Part shown: one piece after another, positions 24,715 through 32,463 of the stretch
Position numbering within the stretch: position 1 is the stretch's first letter
Layout: each line of letters opens with the position of its first letter
From: Yinghuangia soli
GTDB taxonomy: Bacteria > Actinomycetota > Actinomycetes > Streptomycetales > Streptomycetaceae
NCBI RefSeq assembly: GCF_021502675.1
Contig: NZ_JAKFHA010000023.1
Span: forward strand, 62,001 to 126,000
Length of the DNA stretch: 64,000 nucleotides
Direction: 5' to 3'
Program-made: the position numbers and the translations under genes
The notes under the pieces: model-generated
Told to the model about the DNA's origin: nothing
Seen by the model: only the letters and a program-made list of their open reading frames with translations
Database searches by the model: none

Positions 24715-25257
24715 ATGGGGCGGAGTTATCGGTGGCTTGCCGGAGCGATGGCCGGGGTGTCGGCTGGCTGCTGTGCGCTGGGCTGCATCGTCTGGTTGCC
24801 AGGGGTCGTGCCGTTCGCTGGGGCGAAATGGCCGGTGGTGGTGGTTGTCGTGCTGGTCTTCGGGTTCGGCGGGGCTGTGCTGGTGCGGGCGAGGGCGGGC
24901 TTCGTGCCCGGGAACCAGTGGGAGGCAGCACGGGGGTTGGCGCGGTGGGTGAAGGCGGGGCTGTTGGGGGCGGGGGCTGCGGGGGTGGTTCTCGCGGTGT
25001 GTGCGGTGGTGCCGCTGTCCAAGGACGGGCAGGCGCACGAGGTCAGGGACGGGCGGTACTACGTCTCCGACAAGGATCGGAGCGGCAAGGTCGTGGTACG
25101 CGAGGTGTCGCGGCGTACCTACGAGGACGTGCAGGAGGGCGGCCTGCGGTTCATGTTCGGCGTCTCGGGGTTCATGCTCGCCGGGATGTCGTTCGCTGTG
25201 CTGGTGGCGGGGGAGGCGCGGCGGTCGGGTGCGGTCAGCGTGCGGGCAGCGGGGTAG
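24715..25257 (+). CDS. four-helix membrane protein, second of the tandem pair
   Basis: 180 residues from an ATG at 24715, preceded by GGGGGAT. Same plan as the upstream gene: two N-terminal helices around WLPGVVPFAGAKWP, a third near residues 82-102, the small domain HEVRDGRYYVSDKDRSG / EVSRRTYEDVQEGGL, and a last helix (GFMLAGMSFAVLVAGE). Thirty bases separate it from its partner, so they are co-transcribed and may form a heteromer. Function is unknown. Confidence 0.78.
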   Translation: MGRSYRWLAGAMAGVSAGCCALGCIVWLPGVVPFAGAKWPVVVVVVLVFGFGGAVLVRARAGFVPGNQWEAARGLARWVKAGLLGAGAAGVVLAVCAVVPLSKDGQAHEVRDGRYYVSDKDRSGKVVVREVSRRTYEDVQEGGLRFMFGVSGFMLAGMSFAVLVAGEARRSGAVSVRAAG

Positions 25258-25304
25258 GGCGTGGTGGCCGCGGGTGGGTGTGGCCGGGTCGGTAGCCTTG
25301 GGGG

Positions 25305-25613
25305 GTGCCACGTCGAAATCGTCCGCCGCGTCCTGAACGCCCTGAGCCCGAGGGGGGCTCCGGGGGTTGGTTCGGGCTTGAGGACCGCGAGTCCGGGGCG
25401 GACGGGGAGTGGGTCGTCCGGCCGGTGAGCGGGGCGGCGGCGACGAAGGTCTACCGGTGCCCGGGCTGCGATCACGAGATCGCGGTGGGAGTGCCGCATG
25501 TGGTCGCGTGGCGAGCCGACGGGGTCGGGACCGTGGAGGACCGGCGGCACTGGCATCGGGCCTGCTGGAACAACCGGGGGCATCGGCGGATCGGGCGACG
25601 GCCCGGGCGTTGA
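25305..25613 (+). CDS. small zinc-binding protein conserved in actinomycetes
   Basis: 102 residues from a GTG at 25305. A Pro/Arg-rich disordered N-terminus leads to a compact domain with YRCPGCDHEIAVGVPHVVAW and DRRHWHRACW. The CxxC plus HxH...C arrangement implies one bound zinc ion. I recall close relatives throughout Streptomyces, often labelled ATP/GTP-binding protein without evidence; no nucleotide-binding motif is present here. The C-terminus is strongly basic (GHRRIGRRPGR), so nucleic-acid binding is possible. Confidence 0.82.
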   Translation: MPRRNRPPRPERPEPEGGSGGWFGLEDRESGADGEWVVRPVSGAAATKVYRCPGCDHEIAVGVPHVVAWRADGVGTVEDRRHWHRACWNNRGHRRIGRRPGR

Positions 25614-25851
25614 GCAGCGGGGTGGTCGGGCTTCTGTCCTGGGGTGGAGCGGCCGGGCAGTCGGGCGTCCGACTCGGGCATGGAGCCGAGGAACCGTCAG
25701 ATGCCGGGTGCCACGTTGAACCGGGCTGTCGAGTGCCGGACCGGGCGTCGAATCGCGGGATAGCCGATTGTCGGGCGGCGCGTTCGGCCAGTGGCCTGCC
25801 GCTGGTCAAGCTCTGGGACGCCAGCGGCGGTGTCGTGCCTGTCGGCCACGG

Positions 25852-25869
25852 GGTACACCTGGGTGTACC
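25852..25869. promoter_or_regulatory. perfect inverted repeat, candidate operator of the ABC exporter
   Basis: GGTACACC-TG-GGTGTACC is an exact 8-2-8 palindrome 100 bp before the ABC ATPase start, in a 355-bp gap (25614-25968) without any convincing gene. Its size suits a dimeric regulator such as the NarL-type response regulator encoded four genes downstream, or a TetR or GntR protein. The rest of the gap shows no other structure. Confidence 0.55.
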
Positions 25870-25968
25870 TGGGATCCGGCTGTCTGCCGCAGTGTCCTGG
25901 ACCGCTCCTCTTGATGGACTTTCGGTACCGCCTGAACCACGGCGGCGGGGCGGCACCGGGAGGGTGGC

Positions 25969-26745
25969 ATGGGGCAGAACTTGCTGGATCGGGCGGAGGG
26001 TTCGCAGGCTGCGCGGGCGGGTGACGTCGCCTTGGAGATGCGGCAGGTCGTGCGCTCGTACGGGACCGGCGAGGCGCGGGTGCGCGCGTTGGACGGGGTG
26101 GACCTGACGCTGGACGCGGGCTCGTGGGTCGCGGTGATGGGGCCGTCCGGGTCGGGCAAGTCGACGCTGCTGCAGTGCGCGGCGGGGCTGGACGGCGTGG
26201 ATGCCGGGCAGGTCTTGTTGTTCGGTGAGGACTTGGCCGGGGCGGACGACCGGCGGCTGACGAGGTTGCGGCGCGACACGGTCGGGTTCGTCTTCCAGAA
26301 CTTCAACCTGGTTGCGTCGCTGACCGCAGAGCAGAACGTGGCACTGCCGTTGCGGCTCGCCGGGCGGCGGGTGGGTGGTGCGGAGGTCCGGCGGGCGCTG
26401 GATGGCGTCGGTCTCGGCGACCGGGGGCGGCACCGGCCCCGCGAGTTGTCCGGTGGGCAGCAGCAACGCGTCGCGATTGCCCGGGCGATGGTCGCCAAGC
26501 CGAAGGTGCTGTTCGCGGACGAGCCGACCGGGGCGCTGGATTCGACGTCCGCTCGGGTGGTGCTGAGTCTCCTGCGGAGGATGGTCGACGGGGCGGGGCA
26601 GACGATCGCCATGGTCACGCACGATCCCATCGCTGCGGCGGCTGCGGACGCGGTGGTGTTCCTCGCCGACGGACGGGTGGTCGACCGGATGGAGCGGCCG
26701 TCCGCGCGCCGTGTCGCCGAGCGCCTTGCGTCTCTGGAGGTCTGA
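25969..26745 (+). CDS. ABC transporter ATPase, MacB/LolD type
   Basis: 258 residues with Walker A GPSGSGKST, Q-loop FVFQNFNLV, signature LSGGQQQR, Walker B VLFADEPTGALD and the H-loop THD. The DEPTGALD and NFNL features are typical of the MacB/LolD/FtsE branch, which powers mechanotransmission rather than ordinary transport. The ATG follows GGGAGGG. Three bases separate it from the FtsX-like permease, and a histidine kinase/response regulator pair lies downstream. This BceAB- or MacB-like layout often signals antimicrobial-peptide or envelope-stress resistance. Confidence 0.95.
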   Translation: MGQNLLDRAEGSQAARAGDVALEMRQVVRSYGTGEARVRALDGVDLTLDAGSWVAVMGPSGSGKSTLLQCAAGLDGVDAGQVLLFGEDLAGADDRRLTRLRRDTVGFVFQNFNLVASLTAEQNVALPLRLAGRRVGGAEVRRALDGVGLGDRGRHRPRELSGGQQQRVAIARAMVAKPKVLFADEPTGALDSTSARVVLSLLRRMVDGAGQTIAMVTHDPIAAAAADAVVFLADGRVVDRMERPSARRVAERLASLEV

Positions 26746-26748
26746 GCC

Positions 26749-28710
26749 GTGTTCACGCTTTCGCTGAGTACGCTGCGCGACCGCCGGCAGCTCTTCGCCG
26801 GGGCCTTGGTAGCCATCGCCTTGGGTGTCGCGCTGGTCCAGGCGTCGCTGCATGTGCTGACGTCCGTGTCGGATCCCGTCATCCCGGCGGGGCTGTCCGC
26901 CGCGGAGCGCGACGAGATGCGCGAGGGCTTCGTCGGCGCGTCGGTGGTGATGGGCCTTCAGGCCCCGCTGGTGGTCTTCCTTGCCGTCTTCGTGGTCGGT
27001 TCGACCTGCTCGTTCGCGGTCGCGCAGCGGCGCCGGGACCTTGCGCTGCTGCGCCTGCTGGGTGCTGGACGCGGTCAGACGCGGCGGCTGCTGGTGACCG
27101 AATCGCTGGTCCTGGGGGCGGCGGGGGCGTTGTGCGGCGCTCCGCTGGGTGTCGTGATGACGTGGATCCAGACCCGGGTGCTGGAACAAGTCGGCTTCGT
27201 ACCCGCGGGATTCCAGCCGGTGTACTGGAACTGGGGCGCCGTGCTCGCCGCGGGAGCCACCGGGGCCGGTATCGCGCTGCTCGGGTCCTGGAACGCGGCC
27301 CGGCGGGCGGGGCGCGTCCGTCCGCTGGAGGCGATGGCCGACACGGGGGCGGCCGCCCGGGTCATGACGCCGGGACGCTGGTGTGCGGGCGTACTGAGCC
27401 TGGCCTTGTCGGCGCTGCTGGTGGCCGGGGGACAGGCGGCCGATCCGATCGGCGCCATCACCATCGCGATGGCGCTGTCGGTGGTCGGCGCGGTGGCGCT
27501 GTCGGCGCTCAGCCCGCTGGTCGTGCCGCTGGTGGCCCGGCTGTTCGGGCTGGTGTTCCGGCGCAGCCTGCTGGGCGGGCTGGCCGAGGCGAACATCCGT
27601 GACGGTGCGCGCCGCAACGCGTCGGTCGCGGCCCCGCTGATCACCCTGGTCGCGCTGGTGCTCGGTCTGTCCGGCGCGCTGGGCGTGCTGGCCCGGTCGA
27701 TCGGCGTCGAGCAGGAACGCCTGACGCGCGGCGACCTCGTCGTCACGTCCGCGGACGGCGCGTCGGCGGCACGGCTGGCCGGCATCCCGGGTGTTGCGGA
27801 CGTCTCGTCCCAGCTGGCGGTGCCCGCGTCGGTGACCGCCAAGGTACGCAAGGACGGTGCGCGCGCCGCCCGGCCGCACACGTTCGACGAGCGCGTGGTC
27901 GCGGTGGACGGGGCCGCGTACGAGCGGGCGCGTACGCTCGCGCCGACGTCGGGTTCGCTCGCGGACCTGCACGGCGACGCCGTCGCGGTCGGTCCCGCGG
28001 TGTCCGCCGAGGGCTTCTCCACGCCGCGCGTCGGCGACACGGTGACGGTCACTGCCGACGGCGTCGAACGGGTTCTGCGGGTCGTCGCGGTCCTGCCGGA
28101 AACCCTGGAAATCGGCGACGAGTTCCTGATCGCGAAGGACGCTCTGCCGACCGCTCTGCTGGCCGCCGCCCCCGGGGAGTCGATCGTCACGGTGGCGCCG
28201 GGGGCCTCCGTCGATGAAGTCGCGGAGCGCATCCGCGCCGCGGGGATCGGCGACACCGAGAGCGTGGCCCAGTGGGCGCAAGGCAAAGCCGACGTCCAAC
28301 AGGACGGCAACGACAAGGTCTTCGCGGTCCTGCTCGGCCTCGCGGGCGTCTACGCGCTGATCGGCGTGATCAACGCCCTGGTCATCGCCACCGCCGAACG
28401 CCGCACCGAATTCGCGGTCGCCCGGCTCAGCGGGCTCGAACGCCGGCAGGTCGTCCGGATGGCGGTCGTCGAGGCCTGCGCGGTGGCCACGATCGGACTC
28501 GTGCTCGGCGGCCTGGTCGCGGCGGCCGGGATGGCGGGGATGGCCAAGAGCACGGCGGCGGCGACCGGGACGGCGATCGTCGTGGTGCCGTGGGGGACGC
28601 TGGCGGCGACGGTGCTCGGGGCGTTCGCGGTCACGGTCGGGGCGGCCGTGCTGACGGCGCGGGCGGCGACGCGGGAGCGCCCGGCTGCGCTGGCCGCCGC
28701 GCGGACCTGA
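26749..28710 (+). CDS. FtsX-like ABC permease
   Basis: 653 residues from a GTG at 26749. The protein has a helix near residues 15-35, a bundle of segments around 55-230, an extracellular domain of about 200 residues (after VGVEQERLTRGDLVVTSADG), and three C-terminal helices with FAVLLGLAGVYALIGVINAL and FAVARLSGLERRQVVRM. The last is the FtsX coupling-helix motif. It forms the membrane partner of the preceding ATPase. An internal repeat of the permease unit (two FtsX domains in one chain) fits actinobacterial MacB-like exporters of unknown cargo. Confidence 0.93.
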   Translation: MFTLSLSTLRDRRQLFAGALVAIALGVALVQASLHVLTSVSDPVIPAGLSAAERDEMREGFVGASVVMGLQAPLVVFLAVFVVGSTCSFAVAQRRRDLALLRLLGAGRGQTRRLLVTESLVLGAAGALCGAPLGVVMTWIQTRVLEQVGFVPAGFQPVYWNWGAVLAAGATGAGIALLGSWNAARRAGRVRPLEAMADTGAAARVMTPGRWCAGVLSLALSALLVAGGQAADPIGAITIAMALSVVGAVALSALSPLVVPLVARLFGLVFRRSLLGGLAEANIRDGARRNASVAAPLITLVALVLGLSGALGVLARSIGVEQERLTRGDLVVTSADGASAARLAGIPGVADVSSQLAVPASVTAKVRKDGARAARPHTFDERVVAVDGAAYERARTLAPTSGSLADLHGDAVAVGPAVSAEGFSTPRVGDTVTVTADGVERVLRVVAVLPETLEIGDEFLIAKDALPTALLAAAPGESIVTVAPGASVDEVAERIRAAGIGDTESVAQWAQGKADVQQDGNDKVFAVLLGLAGVYALIGVINALVIATAERRTEFAVARLSGLERRQVVRMAVVEACAVATIGLVLGGLVAAAGMAGMAKSTAAATGTAIVVVPWGTLAATVLGAFAVTVGAAVLTARAATRERPAALAAART

Positions 28711-28845
28711 GGATCGGCCGGCCGTCCGCAGCCGGAGTGCGGCCGGACGCCGGGACGGAAGCAGAGGGGACCGGCCGCATCGACCCGTCCGTCCCGATGT
28801 GTACCGTTCACGGTCCGACCGAAAACGATCTTGAGGGGGACCGCC

Positions 28846-30312
28846 GTGCCGCAGCCCGACCGATCCGGCAGCCCCAGCCGCCCCGCCCGCCTCGGCGGCT
28901 CCTGGTCCGAAACCCCGTCCTGGACCGGAACCCTGCCCTGGACCGGAAGGCGCCCCCCGGCCTCCGGCGCCCTCCTCCCCCAGGTGGCCCGCGCGGTCGG
29001 GTACGTCGTCCTCGGCCTGCCGTCCGGCCTCCTGGCCCTCCTCGTCCTCGGCGGGCTCGCGGCACCGGCCGCGATGGCGGCGGCAAGCCTGGACGACATC
29101 TCCTCCTGGCGCGACGCCGCCCGCCCCGCGGTCCTCCTCCTGCTTGCGGCCCTCCTGACGGCCGGCGTCGCACCGCTGGCCGCGGTCCCGCTGGCCGCGC
29201 TGGAACGCCGCAGGCTCCGCGTCCTGACTCCGGCCGCAGCCGACTTCCGCGACGACGAACCCCGCGCTCCCGCGGCCCTGTTCCGCGACCGGTACACCAC
29301 CGCGCAGGCCTGGCGCGAGGTGGCCGCCGGATACGTCGCCGCAGTGGCCGGAACCGTGCTTGCGGCGCTCACGCTGGTCTGGGCCCTCATGTGCCTGGCC
29401 TGGCTGACGGCTCCGCTCCTGGTCGCGATGAGCAGCGGCCCGGTAGCGCTCGTCGTCGGGCAGACCGGCAGCGTCGCCGGAGCGCTCCCGTACGCCGCGG
29501 CCGGGCTGGCCGGCACCGTCCTCGGCGCCTTCGGCCTCACCGTCCTCGCCCACGCGCAGGCCGTGCTGATGCGGTCGCTCGTCGAACGCCGCCGCGACGA
29601 ACTGGCCGCACGCCTGGTCGAGGTCACCCGCTCCCGGTCCCGCCTCGCGGACGCGTTCGCCGCCGAGCGCCGCCGCATCGAACGCGACCTGCACGACGGC
29701 GCCCAGCAGCAACTCCTCGCACTCACCCTCGAGTTGGGCCTGGCCCGGCTCGACCTTCCGGCCGATTCCCCGGCTGCGGAGTCGGTCGCCAGGGCCCACG
29801 ATCAGGCCAAGACGCTCATGGCCGACCTGCGCAGGCTGATCCGCGGCATCCACCCGCAGGCGTTGACCGATCGCGGGCTCGGCGCGGCACTCCGCGAACT
29901 CGCCGAGTTCTGCCCGCTGCCGGTCGGCACCGACATCCGGCTGCCCCACCGTCCGCCGCAAGCCGTGGAGACCGCCGCCTACTTCGCCGCCGCCGAGGCA
30001 CTGGCGAACGCCCTCAAGCACAGCGGCGCCGACGACATACGCATCACCGCAGGCCTGCGGCGCGGACGCCTGACCGTGGACGTCGAGGACAACGGCCGCG
30101 GCGGCGCCCGGATCTCCGACGGCACCGGCCTTACCGGGCTCGCCGACCGGGTCGCCGTGGTCGACGGGACGCTCCGCGTGTCCAGCCCGCCCGGTGGGCC
30201 CACCTTGGTACGGGTGGAAATCCCCTGCCCCGCGCCGCAGGACCCGCCGGACTTGCCCGACTCGCGCATCTCCCGGGAATCCCGGCCCCTCGAGAGCAAG
30301 GACGAACACTGA
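28846..30312 (+). CDS. sensor histidine kinase, NarL-partner type (HisKA_3)
   Basis: 488 residues. The GTG at 28846 has an AGGGGGA site. An N-terminal Ser/Trp/Pro-rich stretch is followed by four membrane segments (about residues 45-75, 85-110, 155-190 and 205-230). The dimerisation/phosphoacceptor block is ERRRIERDLHDGAQQQLLAL (His283), and the ATPase domain includes AEALANALKHS and DNGRGGA...GTGLTGLADRV. There is no extracellular sensor domain, so the signal may come through the membrane helices or the ABC permease. It is coupled to the response regulator through a 4-bp overlap. An ACCGT-TC-ACGGT repeat lies at 28803-28814, just upstream. Confidence 0.93.
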   Translation: MPQPDRSGSPSRPARLGGSWSETPSWTGTLPWTGRRPPASGALLPQVARAVGYVVLGLPSGLLALLVLGGLAAPAAMAAASLDDISSWRDAARPAVLLLLAALLTAGVAPLAAVPLAALERRRLRVLTPAAADFRDDEPRAPAALFRDRYTTAQAWREVAAGYVAAVAGTVLAALTLVWALMCLAWLTAPLLVAMSSGPVALVVGQTGSVAGALPYAAAGLAGTVLGAFGLTVLAHAQAVLMRSLVERRRDELAARLVEVTRSRSRLADAFAAERRRIERDLHDGAQQQLLALTLELGLARLDLPADSPAAESVARAHDQAKTLMADLRRLIRGIHPQALTDRGLGAALRELAEFCPLPVGTDIRLPHRPPQAVETAAYFAAAEALANALKHSGADDIRITAGLRRGRLTVDVEDNGRGGARISDGTGLTGLADRVAVVDGTLRVSSPPGGPTLVRVEIPCPAPQDPPDLPDSRISRESRPLESKDEH

Positions 30313-30989
30313 ACACCCTGCGCCTCATCCTCGCCGAAGACTCCGTGCTGCTCCGCGCCGGACTCACCGGGCTGCTGGAACGCCTCGGGTTCGAGGTGGC
30401 CTCGGTGCCGGATGGCGCCGCGCTCACCGCCGCCGTCCGCGAAAGCGTCCCCGATCTGGTGGTGACCGACGTCCGCATGCCCCCGGCGTACGCCGACGAG
30501 GGCCTGCGCGCCGCACTCGCGCTGCGCGCCACGTGGCCGGCCCTCCCGATCGTCGTCCTCAGCCAGTACATCGAGCCGGACGGCGCCGCCGAACTCCTCA
30601 CCAGCGGCGGCGGCCGGGCGATCGGCTACCTGCTCAAGGACCGCATCGTCGACGTCGACGACTTCGCCGCCACCCTCCGCCGCGTCGCAGCAGGCGGAAC
30701 CGCCGTCGACCCCCAGGTCGTCGCCCGCCTCCTGCGCCGCCGCGCGGAACCCCTCGCCGCACTGTCGCCGCGGGAGCGCGAAGTCCTCGCGCTGATCGCG
30801 GAAGGCCTGTCCAATGCGGCGATCATGCGCGCGCTGGGCATCTCGGAGCCGGCCGTCGCCAAGCACGTCCGCGGCATCTTCACCAAACTCGGCCTGCCGT
30901 CGGACGACGACACCAACCGCCGCGTCCTGGCCGTGGTGGCGTATCTCGGCTCGGGCAACGGTCCCGCCACGGGCCTCGGCGAGGGCTGA
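30309..30989 (+). CDS. NarL/FixJ-family response regulator, possible CTG start
   Basis: 226 residues. Receiver domain: acidic pocket ILAEDSV, phosphoacceptor Asp54 in VVTDVRMPP, and Lys in GYLLKDR. Output domain: LSPREREVLALIAEGLSNAA and SEPAVAKHVRGIFTKLGL, a LuxR-type HTH. No ATG, GTG or TTG lies in a suitable place. A CTG at 30309 overlaps the kinase TGA as CTGA, mirroring the usual ATGA/GTGA coupling, with AAGGA 6 bases ahead, and it gives exactly the family's N-terminus. The next in-frame candidates would cut into the first beta-strand. It likely controls the ABC operon. Confidence 0.9.
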   Translation: MNTLRLILAEDSVLLRAGLTGLLERLGFEVASVPDGAALTAAVRESVPDLVVTDVRMPPAYADEGLRAALALRATWPALPIVVLSQYIEPDGAAELLTSGGGRAIGYLLKDRIVDVDDFAATLRRVAAGGTAVDPQVVARLLRRRAEPLAALSPREREVLALIAEGLSNAAIMRALGISEPAVAKHVRGIFTKLGLPSDDDTNRRVLAVVAYLGSGNGPATGLGEG

Positions 30990-31034
30990 CCGCGCGGTGC
31001 CCGGCCCCCTGGGTGCTCCGGGGCGCCGAAGGGG

Positions 31035-32000
31035 TCAGGCCTGCGCCGCGCGGGACAGGATGCGGCCGAGTGTCCACCACTCGATGGTGCCGGGGGCATG
31101 CTCGTCGCCATTGGGCCAGGTCATGGCGACCACGGGTTTTGTGCCAGGGCGGATCTCGACGGTCGCGTCGGGCAGGGTGACCTCCCCAAGTCCGTCGAGC
31201 GACCGGGCTTCGGCGCCGAGGGCGGCGGCGATCCGCTTGGCCGCGTCCGGGGATGTGGCCTGGATGCACAGTCTTTCCGTGAGGGCGTTCTTCCAGTCGC
31301 TGCGGGCGCCGAGGGCCGCCACCGTGTAGTTCGGCGTGGCCGGATCCGCGGAGAACTGCGCGTAGTAGACGTCGCCCAGGCATCGTGCGGTGGCGAGGTA
31401 GGGCTCGCTGTCGGCGAGGGTCTCGCCTGTCGGGACGATGGATTCCACGGTGGACAGGTCGTGGCCGTAACGGAGTTCGGTCTTGGTGACCCGGAGTACG
31501 GCAGCCCCCCGGTCCGAGACCCCCTCGGGGCGCTCCATGAACAGGACGCCGTCGCGGATGTGCGCGACGTAGCCGCGGCGTTCGGTCGCGGCGCGTATCG
31601 CGTCCGGATCGAAGCGGCCGAAGAGCCGGGTGCCGTGGTCGAGCCGGACGGCCTTGGTGACGTCCGTGCGGTCGAAGCCCAGGGCGGCGCGGTCCGAGTT
31701 GAAGTCGCTGTTGAAATCTCCTTCCCCCAGGGGCGGTGCCCCGAGGTGCATGACGAAGAGGAACCGCTCCCACCCGCCGCGGGTGAGCTCGCGCAGGGCC
31801 GTGCCGTCCCCGTAGCCGGCCTCGGACTCGTCCGACCACGGCAGGAGGCCGAGTGCGCGGACGAGATCCGACTCCCCGGGCCGGTCCGGCAAAGGGCCCG
31901 AGGAGCCGAACCACGAGCAACTCGTGGCGAGCAGGGACAAGGCCGTGGCGGCGACCAATGCGGTGAACCCATGCCGGGCGGCGCCCGCGCGGATACGCAT
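31035..32000 (-). CDS. putative lipoprotein, 321 aa
   Basis: Signal peptide with basic start (MRIRAGAARHG), hydrophobic core and lipobox LLATSC (Cys28). The mature protein contains SDLVRALGLLPWSDESEAGY, a tandem FNSDFNSD, FGRFDPDAIRAATERRGYVA and VRVTKTELRYGHDLSTVES-type blocks with two later cysteines (ATARCLG, TERLCIQ). No domain is recognised. It is convergent with the response regulator and 58 bp downstream of the chaperone operon. An AT-rich promoter-like palindrome in that gap suggests independent expression. Confidence 0.82.
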   Translation of the reverse strand: MRIRAGAARHGFTALVAATALSLLATSCSWFGSSGPLPDRPGESDLVRALGLLPWSDESEAGYGDGTALRELTRGGWERFLFVMHLGAPPLGEGDFNSDFNSDRAALGFDRTDVTKAVRLDHGTRLFGRFDPDAIRAATERRGYVAHIRDGVLFMERPEGVSDRGAAVLRVTKTELRYGHDLSTVESIVPTGETLADSEPYLATARCLGDVYYAQFSADPATPNYTVAALGARSDWKNALTERLCIQATSPDAAKRIAAALGAEARSLDGLGEVTLPDATVEIRPGTKPVVAMTWPNGDEHAPGTIEWWTLGRILSRAAQA

Positions 32001-32028
32001 GGCCGCAGTGTGGCAGCGGGGCGACGTA

Positions 32029-32046
32029 TTAGAGAAGGTATTCTAA
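32029..32046. promoter_or_regulatory. AT-rich inverted repeat upstream of the lipoprotein
   Basis: TTAGA-8-TCTAA in a conspicuously AT-rich patch. On the minus strand it includes TAGAAT and TCTAAT, either of which could be a -10 box for the lipoprotein gene (leader 30-45 bases). A convincing -35 box at the right distance was not found. It could be a promoter overlapped by an operator. Confidence 0.45.
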
Positions 32047-32058
32047 AACTTTGCGGGG

Positions 32059-32463
32059 TCAGGTTGCCAAGCGGTCCAGGTGGGCCAGGCCGGCGGTGGC
32101 GGACGGGTGGTCGGGGGCGGCCTTCAGGGCGCGCTGCCAGGCGGCCCGCGCCTCGGCTTCGTTGCCGAGTTGGGCGTGGACCTTGCCGAGTACGACCAGG
32201 GCGTCGACGAAGGATCCGTCGTCCGCGAGCGCGAGTTCCAGCGCCGCCACAGCCTGTTCGCCCAGACCGTGCTTGGCGAGGTCCAGGCCGAGGTTGTACG
32301 CGCGGTCCGCGCGCGAGCGCAGGAACGCCAGCGGTGCGAGGTCCTCGCGGCAGTCCGGGCACGTGAAGGTGCGGGGGTGGGGCGGCACGCGGCACACCGG
32401 GCAGGTGACGCCCGGTGCGGACCGGCGGGCGGGGGCGGCGGCCGCCGTGATCGGGGCCGTCAC
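32059..32463 (-). CDS. zinc-ribbon/TPR protein, last gene of the Hsp70 operon
   Basis: 134 residues. A CPVC...CPDC zinc ribbon (about residues 20-38) is followed by two to three TPR helix pairs (AYNLGLDLAKHGLGEQAVAA, LVVLGKVHAQLGNEAEARAA, WQRALKAAPDHPSA). The GTG start overlaps the Hsp70 stop as GTGA, so the protein is made together with the chaperone. Both its domain types also occur in its operon partners: ribbons in Hsp70 and TPRs in the 1135-aa protein. It may bridge the two. No function is established. Confidence 0.85.
   Translation of the reverse strand: MTAPITAAAAPARRSAPGVTCPVCRVPPHPRTFTCPDCREDLAPLAFLRSRADRAYNLGLDLAKHGLGEQAVAALELALADDGSFVDALVVLGKVHAQLGNEAEARAAWQRALKAAPDHPSATAGLAHLDRLAT

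Noticed and set aside
24490-30309. Very long minus-strand open frame (about 1,940 codons) opposite the ABC/two-component operon
   Set aside because: It is antisense to four well-recognised genes. Its product is His/Arg/Gly-rich without domains, the usual shadow of GC-rich third positions.
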